DNA of 64,000 nt. Origin: a virus. The notes below the pieces were generated by a model. The model did not search any database and was not told where the DNA came from. It saw only the letters and a list, made by a program, of their open reading frames with translations. The stretch spans positions 16,865-80,864 of the IMG/VR virus record IMGVR_UViG_3300034954_001540, one strand, 5' to 3'. The position numbers were made by a program, and so were the translations under genes. Positions within the stretch are counted from its first letter, which is position 1. Every line of letters starts with the position of its first letter. Positions 27,944 through 38,408 of the stretch are shown piece by piece.

Positions 27944-30900
27944 ATGGCAAATAGAATTCAATTAAGACGTGACGGTGCTCAGCAGTGGGCAAACGTCAAC
28001 CCTATTCTCGCTCAAGGTGAGTTAGGTATCGAAATTGATACTTCGCGTATCAAGATCGGTGATGGCGTCACCGCATGGAACTCTCTGAAGTATGAGAGAC
28101 CGATCGAGACCGAATCAAACACCGCTAACACGTTGGTGAAACGTGATGCTGACGGTAACTTTGAGGCGGGTGCGATTACTGCTTCGTTGGTGGGTAACGC
28201 TGCCACGGCAACACGACTGGCAAACGCAAGACAGATCGCTCTGGGTGGCGACATGTCTGGTGCAGGTACTTTTGATGGATCCTCTAACCTCACCATTACT
28301 GCCGAATTGAATTATGTGGTGGCACTTCCCCACTACGATGAGAATGACCTAGCAGCAACAGGACAGTATACCCGTATCACAGTTGACTCTCGTGGTCGTA
28401 TTGTGGATGCTGATAACCCAACATCACTGGGTGCATTCGGTATTACTGACGCACAACCTTTGGATACTGATCTAACCTCACTTGCTAACATGGCAGGTTT
28501 TGGTCTTATCTCTAGACAGTCTGAAGGCACACTGGTCAACCGCAGTATTACTGGTGGTAGTGGTCGTATCATTGTACAGAATGGTAACGCTCAGTCTTCC
28601 AACCCATTTATTGACTTAGCAGATACCACAGTTGTGGTGGGTAAGTATAATACCCTCAACTCAATGGATCCTCTGGTCAATCCTTTGATCAGTGCTACAA
28701 CTGGTGAGCAGACTGTTAACACTGTCAACATTCAAGTTGACAGATATGGTCGTTTAGTTTATGCTAATACTTCCCCTATCGCTACAGCAACGGAGGGCGC
28801 GAAGTCTGGCACATCTTTCACCACTTACGATAACGCTACTGTCTATCCTAGATTTTCAAAGGTTATTGCTTCTAACGGTCGCTGCTACCAAGCGGCTATT
28901 AGGGATATCCCTGCAGGACTCGGAGAGCCATCACATAACATCCAAAATGGTGATGCAGACGATCAAGGTGGATGGAGAGATCTGGGTACTGATGGCATCG
29001 AGCAAAAAGGTCTGGCGAGTTTCGACCAAGAAGACTTCGATGTAGATGCTAACGGTCATGTAACAATCGCTGCAAACGCTATTGAGAATTCTCAACTACA
29101 ATCGTTGGGTCGTCTCATGTTTACTGACCAAAATGCTACGGAGACTTTTGAGCTTGACCCCGAAAGGACAACTGATAATGCTTATCATGGCATTACCAAG
29201 CTTAATCACATTAACATTAACAACAGAACTGGCGGTAGCGTATTCCGTATCGTTGGTTACGATACTTCTGAATATCCTTTCCAACCTGGCATTCTGGATC
29301 AGGGCAATTCCTATCCTGCTGTTAATGCTGACGACGCTAACGGTAACGGTAGTGCCACCAGTGGATCATCTCTCACTGGCGCTGTTGACATTAACCTCGA
29401 CACTACCATCGCTGGTAACATTACTCTTGATGTTACAAAAGCCGACCAGTTTATTAAGCGAACGTCGGGTAATCTAGAGATTGCTCTAGAAGTTAATGAA
29501 GCGAATAATCGCTCTATGGACATCAACGTCACCAATGCTGGTGGTGGAGATGCGACTTTCAACCTGACTGCTGATCAGGACATCACAATCAACGTGACTG
29601 ATGTTGACCACAGAGTCAACATTGAGGACTTCCATATTCAGGATAACGTCCTCTCAACTACAAACTCCACGATGATCCTTGATCCCAATGATGACGATGA
29701 TGCCACTGGCGTCGTCAGAGTCCGTGGTGATCTTACTGTTGATGGCACAACCACAACAGTTAACTCAACTGTGGTGACTATCCAAGACCCCATCATGACG
29801 CTGGGTGGTGAGGATACTCTTACAACAGATGACAATAAGGACCGTGGTATCGAATTTAGATACTATGATAGCCAAGAGAGATTTGGTTTCTATGGGTGGG
29901 ACGAAGATTACGCGGACGCTAACATATGGTCTGGCACTGGCGGGTATCGCTTCCTCTACAACGCGACTAACTCAAGCGAAGTTTATTCTGGCACTGACGC
30001 TCCTATCATTGCTGGTAACCTCCGACTAACTACAAATACTTCTTCTACTTGGAAGACACCTACAACTGGCACCTTGGTGGTGACTGGTGGCACAGGTATC
30101 TCTGAGAATCTTAACGTCGGTGGCACGACTCACCTGAATGGTAACGTTGAGATTGATGGCACAGTTGACATCGATGCCAACTTCGCTGTTAGAAACAATA
30201 CTACTGACAAGTTTACTATCGAGAGTGCAACTGGTAACACAGTTATCGAAGGCACACTAGATATCCAACTTGAAACAGAGATTACAGATAACCTGATTAT
30301 CTCTGCAGATAATAAAGAATTCATTATCCGCACTGCTGGTAATGTCAATAAGTTTACTGTTGATACTGATAACGGTAACACTGAAATTCAGGGCACAGTC
30401 CACGTCATCAATGCCGTTGACTTCGATTCAACTCTTAACGTTGATGACGATGTTACATTCAACGCCAACTTTGATCTGGATGGCACTGCGCTCTTCCATA
30501 ACGATATTACTCTTGATACCACTGGTAAGTATTTCACTATTACCAATGGCAGTAGTCAAACATTCCGAGTCCTAAGCACTAATGGAAACACTGACATCGA
30601 AGGTAGTCTTAATGTTGGTGGTGTCAACACTTTTGAGCGCACTAACAATATCACTGTTGCTACGACTGACTCAGACATCACTCTGAGCAGCGGCGGCAAT
30701 GCCACCTTTGCTGGTGGTGTCAACATGGATAAGGATCTCCGTGTTGGTGGTGACATCTATCTGGCAGACCGTCTGGTCGTCAAAGATGCTGGCACAGCAC
30801 GCACACGTCCTTCTCTGCTCAACAACGTTGATGTCTTGTATCGCACCTATATGGGTGGTGGCACAGCACACAACGCATCCTTTGCAGATGATGCTGATGC

Positions 30901-33900
30901 TCAGTTGAGAGTTGCTGGTGGTGTTGGTATTGTCCAAGACCTGCATGTTGGCGATGACTTCTACATTGGCAAGGTCAACACTAACGACAACGTTGAATTC
31001 TCTGTCCTTGGCGAATCTGGTTTCACAACCATCGGTCGTGTGGGTCAGGGTAACGCTACTGATGGTGCTATCGTTGTCCACGGTTACGCTACATTCAACG
31101 AGAGATTTACAATCAATGGTCCTCTGACCACGATTGGTGATTCTGCTACTGATGTGTTGACAGTCAACGCTGTCTCTACATTCACCGATAACGTTACTAT
31201 CAATGGTGACTTCGACATCGATGGCAATGCCATTATCGAAGGTAACTTGACAGTTAACGGAGTTACGACTACAGTAAATAGCACAGTAATGACGCTGGAT
31301 GATCCTGTCATTACTTTAGGTGGGGACACTGCTCCTACCCAGTCGGATGCTAAAGATCGTGGTATCGAATTCCGATACTACGATTCGACTGCCCGTGTTG
31401 GTTTCTTCGGTTGGGATAACTCCGCTTCGCGTTACGCTCTTTACCATAATGCAACCAACTCTAGTGAAGCATTCAGCGGCACAAGATCGGGTCTTGACGC
31501 TGGCTCACTTAAATTATTTGATACAACAAATGCAACCAACTCTTCTTCTGGTACTCTCATCGTTGGCGGTGGCGCTGGTATCGGTCTTGATCTTTATGTT
31601 GGGGACGATCTTATCGTTACCGACAATGGCTCCTTCGGGGGTAACGTTGGGATCACTGGCACATTGGATGTTGCCGATGACTTCGCAGTTGCCTCTACAT
31701 TTACTGTAGATGCACAGACTGGTAATACATTTGCTAATGGCACATTTACTGTCAACGGCAACTCTATAATTGGTAACCAGTCCTCTGACTCCCACACAGT
31801 AAACGGCACAGTCCAGTTTAACGAAGCAGTTACTGGTGCTGCAAGATTCAACATTCGCGATCTTAAGATCGGCACAGATGCTGCTAACGAGATTGGCACT
31901 ACTTCTGGTAACCTGATTCTCGATTCTGCTGGTGGCACTGTCAACATCACAGATAATGCTGACGTAGACGGTAACCTCAATGTTGATGGCAATACACAGA
32001 TTGATGGCACGCTCACGGTCGATGGCAACGCAACTATCGGTAATGCTGCTGGGGATGCTCACAGCGTCACGGGTACTGTCCAATTCAACCAAGCGATTAC
32101 TTCCACCGACATCACGGCGGATAACATCAAGATCGGCGTTGATGGTGCGACCGAAATCTCCACCACAGCGGGAGATCTAATTCTCGATTCTGCTGAAGGT
32201 AAAGTCCACATCACAGATAATGCTGAGATTGATGGAGCACTTACAGTTGATGGAAACACTCAACTTGGTGACTCTTCTGGCGACACTCTGACAGTTAACG
32301 CTACATCTACATTTAATGCTGCAATCACCTCCACAGACATCACTGCTGACTCTGTAAGAATTGGTGTTGCTGCTTCTAACGAGATTGATACCTCCGCTGG
32401 TAACCTTGTCCTTGACTCTGCTGGTGGCACAGTCAACATTACTGACGATGCTACAGTCAGCGGCACTCTGGTAGTTAGCAATCAGGCAACTATCAATGAT
32501 ACTCTGCTTGTAGATGCTACCAATGAAAACTTTGTCATCAGATCTTCTCTGGTTGATAGATTCACTGTTGATACTGACAATGGTAACACCTTCATTGCTG
32601 GCACAACTCAGATCGAAGGTCTGACAACCATCAATGATAATCTTGACCTCAACGGTAACATCGATGTATCTGGCACGTCTCAGTTTGGTGGTCGTGCAGA
32701 ATTCAACGGCATCGTTGATATTGATAATAATTTTGCAGTCCGCTCTGGCACTACTGATAAGTTTACTATTGAGAATGCCTCTGGTAATTTCTCCACTGCT
32801 GGTAACGGTAGTATCACAGGCACTCTGGCAGTTACAAACACTGCTGCCTTTGCTGAGAAGGTCACACTCAGTGCTAATGAAACCGCTAACCGTCTAACTG
32901 CTAACGCAGCATTGATGGTCCCCAACGGTGGTATCGCAGTTTATGAAGATTCTTACTTCGGTGAGGATGTATTCATCGGACCTGACCAGAATGAAACCAT
33001 CACCCTCTTCGGTGCTACAGGTAATATCACTGCAGATGGCACAATCACCTCTGCCACAATGGTTGCTACTACAGCAAACATTGCTACCGTCAACACGACT
33101 TCTAACGTCAACGTTGGTGGATCGATTCTTGTTAACACTAACAAGTTTATTGTCCAAGGATCTACAGGTAACGTTACTGTTGCTGGCACCCTAGATGTTG
33201 CAGGCAGGACTATCATCGATGATACCCTGAATGTTACTCAGAATGTTGACTTCGATGCTGACTTGAATGTTGATGGTAATCAGCAACTGGACGGCACACT
33301 GACTGTTGACAGCACCTCACTGTTTAAGGACAGCATGGTCCTCCGTGGTGCTACTAAGACACTCAAGTTGCAGAATGGTAGCGGCACTGACAAGATCACC
33401 CTGCACTCCACATCTGGTAATGCAGAGATCACAGGCACCTCTACTCTGGGCACTCTGGCAGTCACCAACAACACCACTATCGGTGGCACACTAGGCGTTA
33501 CAGGACAGATCACTGGTGATATTACTGGTGACCTGACAGGTACTGCAGACAAGGCAAATCTGGTTGATGTTACTGAAACTGGATCTTCTAACCTTACTTA
33601 CTATCCTGTCTTTGTTTCTGCTAACACAGGTCACACTGAAATCAGGACTGACTCTCAGCAACTCCAGTACAATCCATACGAAAACAGACTTACTGTTACT
33701 AACTTCAGATCAACCACTGACTTTGAAGTCCAAGGTAACTTGAATGTTACTGGTGCTTTGACATTCATGCAGTCACAGGTTGGTAGTATTGCTAACCATG
33801 ATACTGACGCTCTGTCAGAAGGCACTACTAATCTCTACTTCACTAACGAGAGAGTTGATGATCGTGTTGCTGCACTAATCGATGGCGGCACAGGTATTTC

Positions 33901-34948
33901 GGCAACGTATAATGATGCTGGTAACCTTCTGTCTCTTGCTGTTGACTTCGGTGAGATCAACACTGACAATCTGACTGAGGGCAGCACCAATAGATTCCAT
34001 ACTCAAGCGAGGGTCAGAAATGCGTTTACTTATGGCACTGGTATACAGCACGACGGCAGTGGCGGTCTTTCAGTTACTCAGTCGGATATCAATACTGATA
34101 ACGTCACAGAAGGATCAACCAACATCTTCTTTACTAACGCCCGCACTCGTGGTGCATTGTCTGTTAGTGGCGACCTCGGTTACAATGCTTCTACTGGTGT
34201 CTTCTCCTTCACCGAGCGCACTGATGCTGAGGTAAATGGACTTGCTGATGCTCGTATTGCACTGAATGTTGGCACAAACCTTGACCTGAGCAATCAGGAT
34301 ACTGGTGACCTTGCAGAGGGCACAAACCTCTACTACACCAACGCTCGTGCTGATGCTCGCATTGCACTTCAAGTTGGTGCAAACCTTGATATTAGCAACC
34401 AGTCCACAAGCGACCTGTCTGAGGGCACTAACCTCTACTTTACTAACGCTCGTGCTGATGCTAGAGCAGATGCAAGAATTGCTGCTTCAGATACGAATAA
34501 TCTTAGTGAAGGATCTAATAACCTTTACTACACCGATGCTCGTGCTGACGCTCGTATTGCTAATGCTGCAGGTAACTATGCAACTGCTGCACAAGGCACG
34601 CTGGCAGATTCCGCTACACAACCAGGAGATCTGGCAACTGTAGCAACCAGCGGATCTTACAATGATCTGTCTAACTTGCCTACGCTCTTCTCTGGAGCAT
34701 ATGCTGACCTGACTGGTAAACCTACATTATTCTCTGGTGCTTATGCTGACCTGACTGGCAAACCTACATTGGGCACTGCCGCTGCTACTGACAGCACTGC
34801 ATATGCAACTGCTGCACAAGGCACACAGGCAAACACCAATGATACTGACATTGATGATCTCTACACCGCTCTCAATGCGATCGGTAATGATGCTTCTATC
34901 ACCAATATGACTCAACTCAAGGCTGCTCTTGCCGCTCTCACTCGCTGA
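27944..34948 (+). CDS. Large tail fibre protein with Mtd-like N-terminus
   Basis: 2,334 residues. The first 50 residues ('NRIQLRRDGAQQWANVNPIL', then 'GELGIEIDTSRIKIGDGVTAW') match the N-terminal fold of the major tropism determinant, common at the virion-attached end of fibres. The body is a long array of beta-solenoid-like repeats ('VDGNTQIDGTLTVDGNATIG', 'TTSGNLILDSAGGTVNITD', 'NFAVR..TTDKFTIE...GN'). A block of about 90 residues with 'TTTVNSTV.T..DP..TLGG' and 'KDRGIEFRYYDS' occurs twice (about 29740-30000 and 31255-31500). The C-terminal part holds 'SEGTNLYFTNARADARIA' repeats and '.Y.DL..KPTL' tail repeats. It probably forms a trimeric receptor-binding fibre (inferred from architecture). 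Confidence 0.88.
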   Translation: MANRIQLRRDGAQQWANVNPILAQGELGIEIDTSRIKIGDGVTAWNSLKYERPIETESNTANTLVKRDADGNFEAGAITASLVGNAATATRLANARQIALGGDMSGAGTFDGSSNLTITAELNYVVALPHYDENDLAATGQYTRITVDSRGRIVDADNPTSLGAFGITDAQPLDTDLTSLANMAGFGLISRQSEGTLVNRSITGGSGRIIVQNGNAQSSNPFIDLADTTVVVGKYNTLNSMDPLVNPLISATTGEQTVNTVNIQVDRYGRLVYANTSPIATATEGAKSGTSFTTYDNATVYPRFSKVIASNGRCYQAAIRDIPAGLGEPSHNIQNGDADDQGGWRDLGTDGIEQKGLASFDQEDFDVDANGHVTIAANAIENSQLQSLGRLMFTDQNATETFELDPERTTDNAYHGITKLNHININNRTGGSVFRIVGYDTSEYPFQPGILDQGNSYPAVNADDANGNGSATSGSSLTGAVDINLDTTIAGNITLDVTKADQFIKRTSGNLEIALEVNEANNRSMDINVTNAGGGDATFNLTADQDITINVTDVDHRVNIEDFHIQDNVLSTTNSTMILDPNDDDDATGVVRVRGDLTVDGTTTTVNSTVVTIQDPIMTLGGEDTLTTDDNKDRGIEFRYYDSQERFGFYGWDEDYADANIWSGTGGYRFLYNATNSSEVYSGTDAPIIAGNLRLTTNTSSTWKTPTTGTLVVTGGTGISENLNVGGTTHLNGNVEIDGTVDIDANFAVRNNTTDKFTIESATGNTVIEGTLDIQLETEITDNLIISADNKEFIIRTAGNVNKFTVDTDNGNTEIQGTVHVINAVDFDSTLNVDDDVTFNANFDLDGTALFHNDITLDTTGKYFTITNGSSQTFRVLSTNGNTDIEGSLNVGGVNTFERTNNITVATTDSDITLSSGGNATFAGGVNMDKDLRVGGDIYLADRLVVKDAGTARTRPSLLNNVDVLYRTYMGGGTAHNASFADDADAQLRVAGGVGIVQDLHVGDDFYIGKVNTNDNVEFSVLGESGFTTIGRVGQGNATDGAIVVHGYATFNERFTINGPLTTIGDSATDVLTVNAVSTFTDNVTINGDFDIDGNAIIEGNLTVNGVTTTVNSTVMTLDDPVITLGGDTAPTQSDAKDRGIEFRYYDSTARVGFFGWDNSASRYALYHNATNSSEAFSGTRSGLDAGSLKLFDTTNATNSSSGTLIVGGGAGIGLDLYVGDDLIVTDNGSFGGNVGITGTLDVADDFAVASTFTVDAQTGNTFANGTFTVNGNSIIGNQSSDSHTVNGTVQFNEAVTGAARFNIRDLKIGTDAANEIGTTSGNLILDSAGGTVNITDNADVDGNLNVDGNTQIDGTLTVDGNATIGNAAGDAHSVTGTVQFNQAITSTDITADNIKIGVDGATEISTTAGDLILDSAEGKVHITDNAEIDGALTVDGNTQLGDSSGDTLTVNATSTFNAAITSTDITADSVRIGVAASNEIDTSAGNLVLDSAGGTVNITDDATVSGTLVVSNQATINDTLLVDATNENFVIRSSLVDRFTVDTDNGNTFIAGTTQIEGLTTINDNLDLNGNIDVSGTSQFGGRAEFNGIVDIDNNFAVRSGTTDKFTIENASGNFSTAGNGSITGTLAVTNTAAFAEKVTLSANETANRLTANAALMVPNGGIAVYEDSYFGEDVFIGPDQNETITLFGATGNITADGTITSATMVATTANIATVNTTSNVNVGGSILVNTNKFIVQGSTGNVTVAGTLDVAGRTIIDDTLNVTQNVDFDADLNVDGNQQLDGTLTVDSTSLFKDSMVLRGATKTLKLQNGSGTDKITLHSTSGNAEITGTSTLGTLAVTNNTTIGGTLGVTGQITGDITGDLTGTADKANLVDVTETGSSNLTYYPVFVSANTGHTEIRTDSQQLQYNPYENRLTVTNFRSTTDFEVQGNLNVTGALTFMQSQVGSIANHDTDALSEGTTNLYFTNERVDDRVAALIDGGTGISATYNDAGNLLSLAVDFGEINTDNLTEGSTNRFHTQARVRNAFTYGTGIQHDGSGGLSVTQSDINTDNVTEGSTNIFFTNARTRGALSVSGDLGYNASTGVFSFTERTDAEVNGLADARIALNVGTNLDLSNQDTGDLAEGTNLYYTNARADARIALQVGANLDISNQSTSDLSEGTNLYFTNARADARADARIAASDTNNLSEGSNNLYYTDARADARIANAAGNYATAAQGTLADSATQPGDLATVATSGSYNDLSNLPTLFSGAYADLTGKPTLFSGAYADLTGKPTLGTAAATDSTAYATAAQGTQANTNDTDIDDLYTALNAIGNDASITNMTQLKAALAALTR
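34688..34771 (+). repeat. 42-bp tandem repeat in fibre gene
   Basis: Two consecutive 42-base units encode 'FSGAYADLTGKPTL' twice, with only silent differences; a related degenerate unit precedes them. This is the '.Y.DL..KP.L' pattern of phage tail-fibre repeats. Confidence 0.8.
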
Positions 34949-34954
34949 TAACTA

Positions 34955-35758
34955 ATGGCTAAACCTACTTCTAAAGCAGAATTAAAGGAGTACTGCCTCC
35001 GTAGACTGGGTAAACCAGTCTTGGAGATCAATGTCTCCGATGATCAGATCGATGATGCTATCGATTATACCCTGCAGAAATTCCAACAGTTTCACTACGA
35101 TGGATGTGAAAAGGTTTATCTGAAGCATCAACTTACTCAGGATGATATTGACAGAGCAAAGCTCGTCACTAACACAACTGGTGATGGTGCTAACGCATCT
35201 ATTTGGTCGGAGTATCGCAGCTACATTGAGATTCCTGAGCACATTCTTTCTGTTGAAGGTCTCTTCGGTTTTACCGACAAGGGCACCAGAAACATGTTTG
35301 ATATTCGTTATCAGATGAGACTGAATGATTTGTATGACTTTACGTCTACACAGTTTTATCATTACTATATGATCCAGCAACATCTGGAAACGATTGACTT
35401 CTTGCTGGAAGGTATGAAACCAGTTAGATATAGTGCTGTCCAAGACAGACTTTATATTGACTTTGACTGGAAGGCAGATGCTCTGGTTGATCAGTATATT
35501 GTTATCAAAGCATATCGTGCTCTGGACCCTGACACATGGACAGAGATTTACGACCAGATGTGGGTCAAAGATTATGCCTCTGCTAAAATTAAAAAGCAAT
35601 GGGGCACAAACCTCACCAAGTTTACTGGAGTCCAAATGCCAGGTGGCGTGACTCTGAATGGTGAGATGATTTATAACGATGCTGTAGATGAGCTCAAGAA
35701 TCTAGAAGAGCAACTACGCACCGAATGGGAATTACCACCACTAGACATGATCGGCTGA
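34955..35758 (+). CDS. gp13: gp13 neck protein
   Basis: Neck (head completion) protein that would join gp14 at the portal after packaging. 267 residues; T4 gp13 has 309. Recognised from the N-terminus 'LKEYCLRRLGKPVLEINVSD' and 'QIDDAIDYTLQKFQQFHYDG', and from its place directly before gp14, gp15 and gp16 as in T4. The start ATG follows the fibre gene stop by 6 bases, and the next gene begins 1 base after its stop, so it is part of one transcript with the neck genes. Nothing unusual is seen. Confidence 0.9.
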   Translation: MAKPTSKAELKEYCLRRLGKPVLEINVSDDQIDDAIDYTLQKFQQFHYDGCEKVYLKHQLTQDDIDRAKLVTNTTGDGANASIWSEYRSYIEIPEHILSVEGLFGFTDKGTRNMFDIRYQMRLNDLYDFTSTQFYHYYMIQQHLETIDFLLEGMKPVRYSAVQDRLYIDFDWKADALVDQYIVIKAYRALDPDTWTEIYDQMWVKDYASAKIKKQWGTNLTKFTGVQMPGGVTLNGEMIYNDAVDELKNLEEQLRTEWELPPLDMIG

Positions 35759-35759
35759 T

Positions 35760-36641
35760 ATGGCAACTAACTCCTACTTTACACAAGGCACAACTGGGGA
35801 GCAGGATCTCACAGAGAATCTTGTCATCGAGCAGATCAAGATGTTCGGTAAAGATGTGTACTATATCCCGAGGACGTTGGTCAATGAGGATACTGTTTTT
35901 GGAGAGGATAATCTATCAGCATTCAATGGCGCTCATCTTATTGAGGCGTACATCGAAGACGCGAATGGCTTCCGTGGTGATGGAGACATGTTTAGTAAAT
36001 TCGGAGTCAGAATCTCCGACCAAGTAACGTTTATTATTTCACGGAAAAGGTTTACTGAAGAAGTAGACGACAACGCACAACTTATAGTAGAAGGACGACC
36101 AAATGAAGGTGACCTCGTATATTTCCCCCTTGCTAACAAAACTTTTGAAATCCAATTCGTTGAGCACGAAGTACCCTTCTATCAGCTCGGAAAGATTCAT
36201 GTCTGGGGTTTACGTTGTGAGCTCTTTGAGTACTCTGACGAAGACTTCAATACAGGAGTCGCAGAGGTCGATGCTATCGAGCTCAACTTTGCCAACGCTA
36301 TCACCGTCACCCTCGCTTCGGGTGGGTCAGGAGACTTTACCGTTGGTGAGACTGTTACGGGCGGTACCACCAACACTACTGCTGATGTGAAGTCTTGGGA
36401 TTCTGCAACTGGTAGACTCGTTGTTATCAACAGGTCTGGCAGATTTACTATCCCTGAGACTATTACTGGCAATACCTCCAGTGCATCTTGGACGAGTGCA
36501 AATTACAACACCCTAAATAATGTGAATACTTCTGACACAATCGATACCAACTGGACCATCGAAACACAGGCAGATGGAATCATCGACTTCACTGAGGGTA
36601 ATCCCTTTGGTGAGTTTGGTAACTCTGGAGGCACTCTGTAA
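35760..36641 (+). CDS. gp14: gp14 neck protein
   Basis: Second neck protein, 293 residues (T4 256). 'LVIEQIKMFGKDVYYIPRTL' with 'FGED' matches the conserved N-terminal part of T4 gp14 ('ESIQMRGVECYYVPR', 'FGED'). The C-terminal third is extended by a beta-unit 'VGETVTGGTTNTTADVKSWD' (nt about 36340-36480), of the same family as units in the tail proteins, and ends in a Gly/Asn-rich tail. It overlaps gp15 by one base at a TAATG junction. Confidence 0.9.
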   Translation: MATNSYFTQGTTGEQDLTENLVIEQIKMFGKDVYYIPRTLVNEDTVFGEDNLSAFNGAHLIEAYIEDANGFRGDGDMFSKFGVRISDQVTFIISRKRFTEEVDDNAQLIVEGRPNEGDLVYFPLANKTFEIQFVEHEVPFYQLGKIHVWGLRCELFEYSDEDFNTGVAEVDAIELNFANAITVTLASGGSGDFTVGETVTGGTTNTTADVKSWDSATGRLVVINRSGRFTIPETITGNTSSASWTSANYNTLNNVNTSDTIDTNWTIETQADGIIDFTEGNPFGEFGNSGGTL

Positions 36642-37438
36642 TGCTAGGCACTTACACATATCACGAAATTATTAGAAAGACAGTTGTCGGATTCGGCACA
36701 CTGTTTAATAACATCGAGCTTCGTCGCACAAAGGGATCGAAGACTGAAGTTATGAAGGTGCCTCTGGCATACGGTCCCAAGCAGAAATTCTTGGCACGTC
36801 TCCGCCAAGTCGGTGATCTGACTACACAAGATCAGGCACAGATCACACTTCCTAGAATCTCCTTTGAGATTCAGGGTATCTCGTATGATCCTACTAGGAA
36901 GTTGTCTCCCATCTCTGCTATCAGAAACACTAAGTCTGATGGTAACGAGGCAAAGTCTTTCATGCCTGTGCCATATAACGTGAATTTTGAATTGGCAATT
37001 CTGGCAAAGAATCAGGATGACTCTCTACAAATTCTGGAGCAGATTCTTCCTTATTTCCAACCCAGTTTTAATCTCACCATGAATCTGATTCCAGATCTGG
37101 GTGAGAAGAGAGACTACCCAGTGACCCTTACGTCAGTGGATTACAGTGATGAATATGAGGGTGACTATGACACACGTCGCACACTTGTATATACGCTGCA
37201 ATTCGTTGCTAAGACCTACCTGTACGGTCCTGTAAACGACGCAACAGGCGAAGTCATCAAGAAAGTCCAAGTGGACTATTCAACCGAGGTAGATCGCACA
37301 GCACCTCGCGAAGTGCGCTACACGGTCCAACCAGATCCTCTTACTGCGGATCCTACAGACGATTTCGGATTCAACGAGTTTACATCAGTCTTCGTTGATT
37401 CTAAAGATTATAACCCAGTCACAGGACAAGATGAATAA
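36641..37438 (+). CDS. gp15: gp15 tail terminator / proximal sheath stabiliser
   Basis: 265 residues (T4 272). It would cap the tail and connect it to the neck. 'GTLFNNIELRR' and especially 'ILEQILPYFQPSFNLTMN' correspond to T4 gp15 ('VEQILPYFQPHFNTTM'). It overlaps gp14 by one base and gp16 by eight, so translation is coupled through the neck/terminase block. No anomalies are seen. Confidence 0.93.
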   Translation: MLGTYTYHEIIRKTVVGFGTLFNNIELRRTKGSKTEVMKVPLAYGPKQKFLARLRQVGDLTTQDQAQITLPRISFEIQGISYDPTRKLSPISAIRNTKSDGNEAKSFMPVPYNVNFELAILAKNQDDSLQILEQILPYFQPSFNLTMNLIPDLGEKRDYPVTLTSVDYSDEYEGDYDTRRTLVYTLQFVAKTYLYGPVNDATGEVIKKVQVDYSTEVDRTAPREVRYTVQPDPLTADPTDDFGFNEFTSVFVDSKDYNPVTGQDE

Positions 37439-37847
37439 TTTTGAAGGTATCGAAGACGCTCTTGATGTTGCTAGTGATATCGTCCCAGCATCAAAACCTG
37501 CACCTCCAGTGCCAGTAGAAGAGTTTGCTTCCACAAAGGAGCAACTCAAGAAAGATTATGAATACACAAGAGGCAACCTATACTCTCTCATTGAGAAAGG
37601 ACAGGAAGCAGTTGACGGTATCCTTGATCTTGCTCAACAGTCTGATCAACCAAGAGCATTTGAAGTTGCTGGTCAGTTGATCAAACACGTTGGTGATGTA
37701 GCAGACAAACTCGTAGATCTTCAAAAGAAAGTTAACGAGATTGAAAATCCCAAAAAGTCCAAAGAAGTTAATACCACAAACAATACTATGTTTGTAGGTA
37801 GCACAGCAGATCTCGCTAAGTTTCTAAAACAACAACGCGATAAATAG
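37431..37847 (+). CDS. gp16: gp16 terminase small subunit
   Basis: 138 residues (T4 164). The ATG at 37431 is chosen because it gives a compact 8-base overlap with gp15; an earlier in-frame ATG at 37395 would lie deep inside gp15. The middle is helical ('LYSLIEKGQEAVDGILDLAQ', 'GQLIKHVGDVADKLVDLQKK'), as expected for the DNA-recognition and oligomerisation core of T4-type small terminases. Position after gp15 supports the call. In T4, gp17 follows directly; here the two terminase genes are about 10 kb apart. Confidence 0.88.
   Translation: MNNFEGIEDALDVASDIVPASKPAPPVPVEEFASTKEQLKKDYEYTRGNLYSLIEKGQEAVDGILDLAQQSDQPRAFEVAGQLIKHVGDVADKLVDLQKKVNEIENPKKSKEVNTTNNTMFVGSTADLAKFLKQQRDK
37840..37846 (+). 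promoter_or_regulatory. Putative late promoter
   Basis: ATAAATA overlaps the end of gp16, 25 bases before the ATG at 37872, with a GGAG ribosome-binding site in between (GTAGGAGTAC). It would start transcription of the inserted region between gp16 and gp17. Confidence 0.55.
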
Positions 37848-37871
37848 TAATCGTAGGAGTACGTATTAACA

Positions 37872-38405
37872 ATGTCAGTATTAAATGTCCTTGACACCCA
37901 AACTATTTCAGGAAGTGGCACTGGCTACGTCGTAGTGAAATCGGGTGTTGTCCGCTGCTATGCAGCATCCGCGTCTTCGATTCAATTTGACGCTGGTCCT
38001 GCGATCACTTTGGCAGCAGGTGAAGCATTGCTCCTCTCCGTGGGTAAAGCAAAGAATGCATCTATCAGTGCAGGCACAAACGCTGCTACTAGCGTGTTGA
38101 CCGTATTGGGTGGTGGCACCCCCGCACACAGGTTTGTCGTTGGCGATTATATTCAGACCGCTGCAAATGGAGACACCGCTTTTACGAGTGATTTTGTTTC
38201 TGCAGCATCTGCTGGTAAGAAGGTAACTGCTGTTTCCGATACCACTATCACCACCGATATTGATGCGTCTGGTGCAGGAGGTAACTATGCATTATCTGAA
38301 GCCGATGTCATTGCTGGGACCGTCCCAGTATTGCAGCGAGCAGTCAAACTCACCGCTGGATCTGCCGACGTTGTTGTCGAGCAAGTCCAAGTCGTCGGAG
38401 GATGA
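37872..38405 (+). CDS. Putative virion-associated beta-rich protein
   Basis: 177 residues, rich in Ala, Gly, Ser, Thr and Val, nearly free of Trp and Met, and without membrane segments. It reads as alternating beta-strands ('SGTGYVVVKSGVVRCYAASA', 'VTAVSDTTITTDI'). The late promoter and strong Shine-Dalgarno sequence in front suggest late expression, so a small head or tail decoration protein is plausible. I do not recognise the family. It starts the block inserted between the terminase genes. Confidence 0.65.
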   Translation: MSVLNVLDTQTISGSGTGYVVVKSGVVRCYAASASSIQFDAGPAITLAAGEALLLSVGKAKNASISAGTNAATSVLTVLGGGTPAHRFVVGDYIQTAANGDTAFTSDFVSAASAGKKVTAVSDTTITTDIDASGAGGNYALSEADVIAGTVPVLQRAVKLTAGSADVVVEQVQVVGG

Positions 38406-38408
38406 CGA

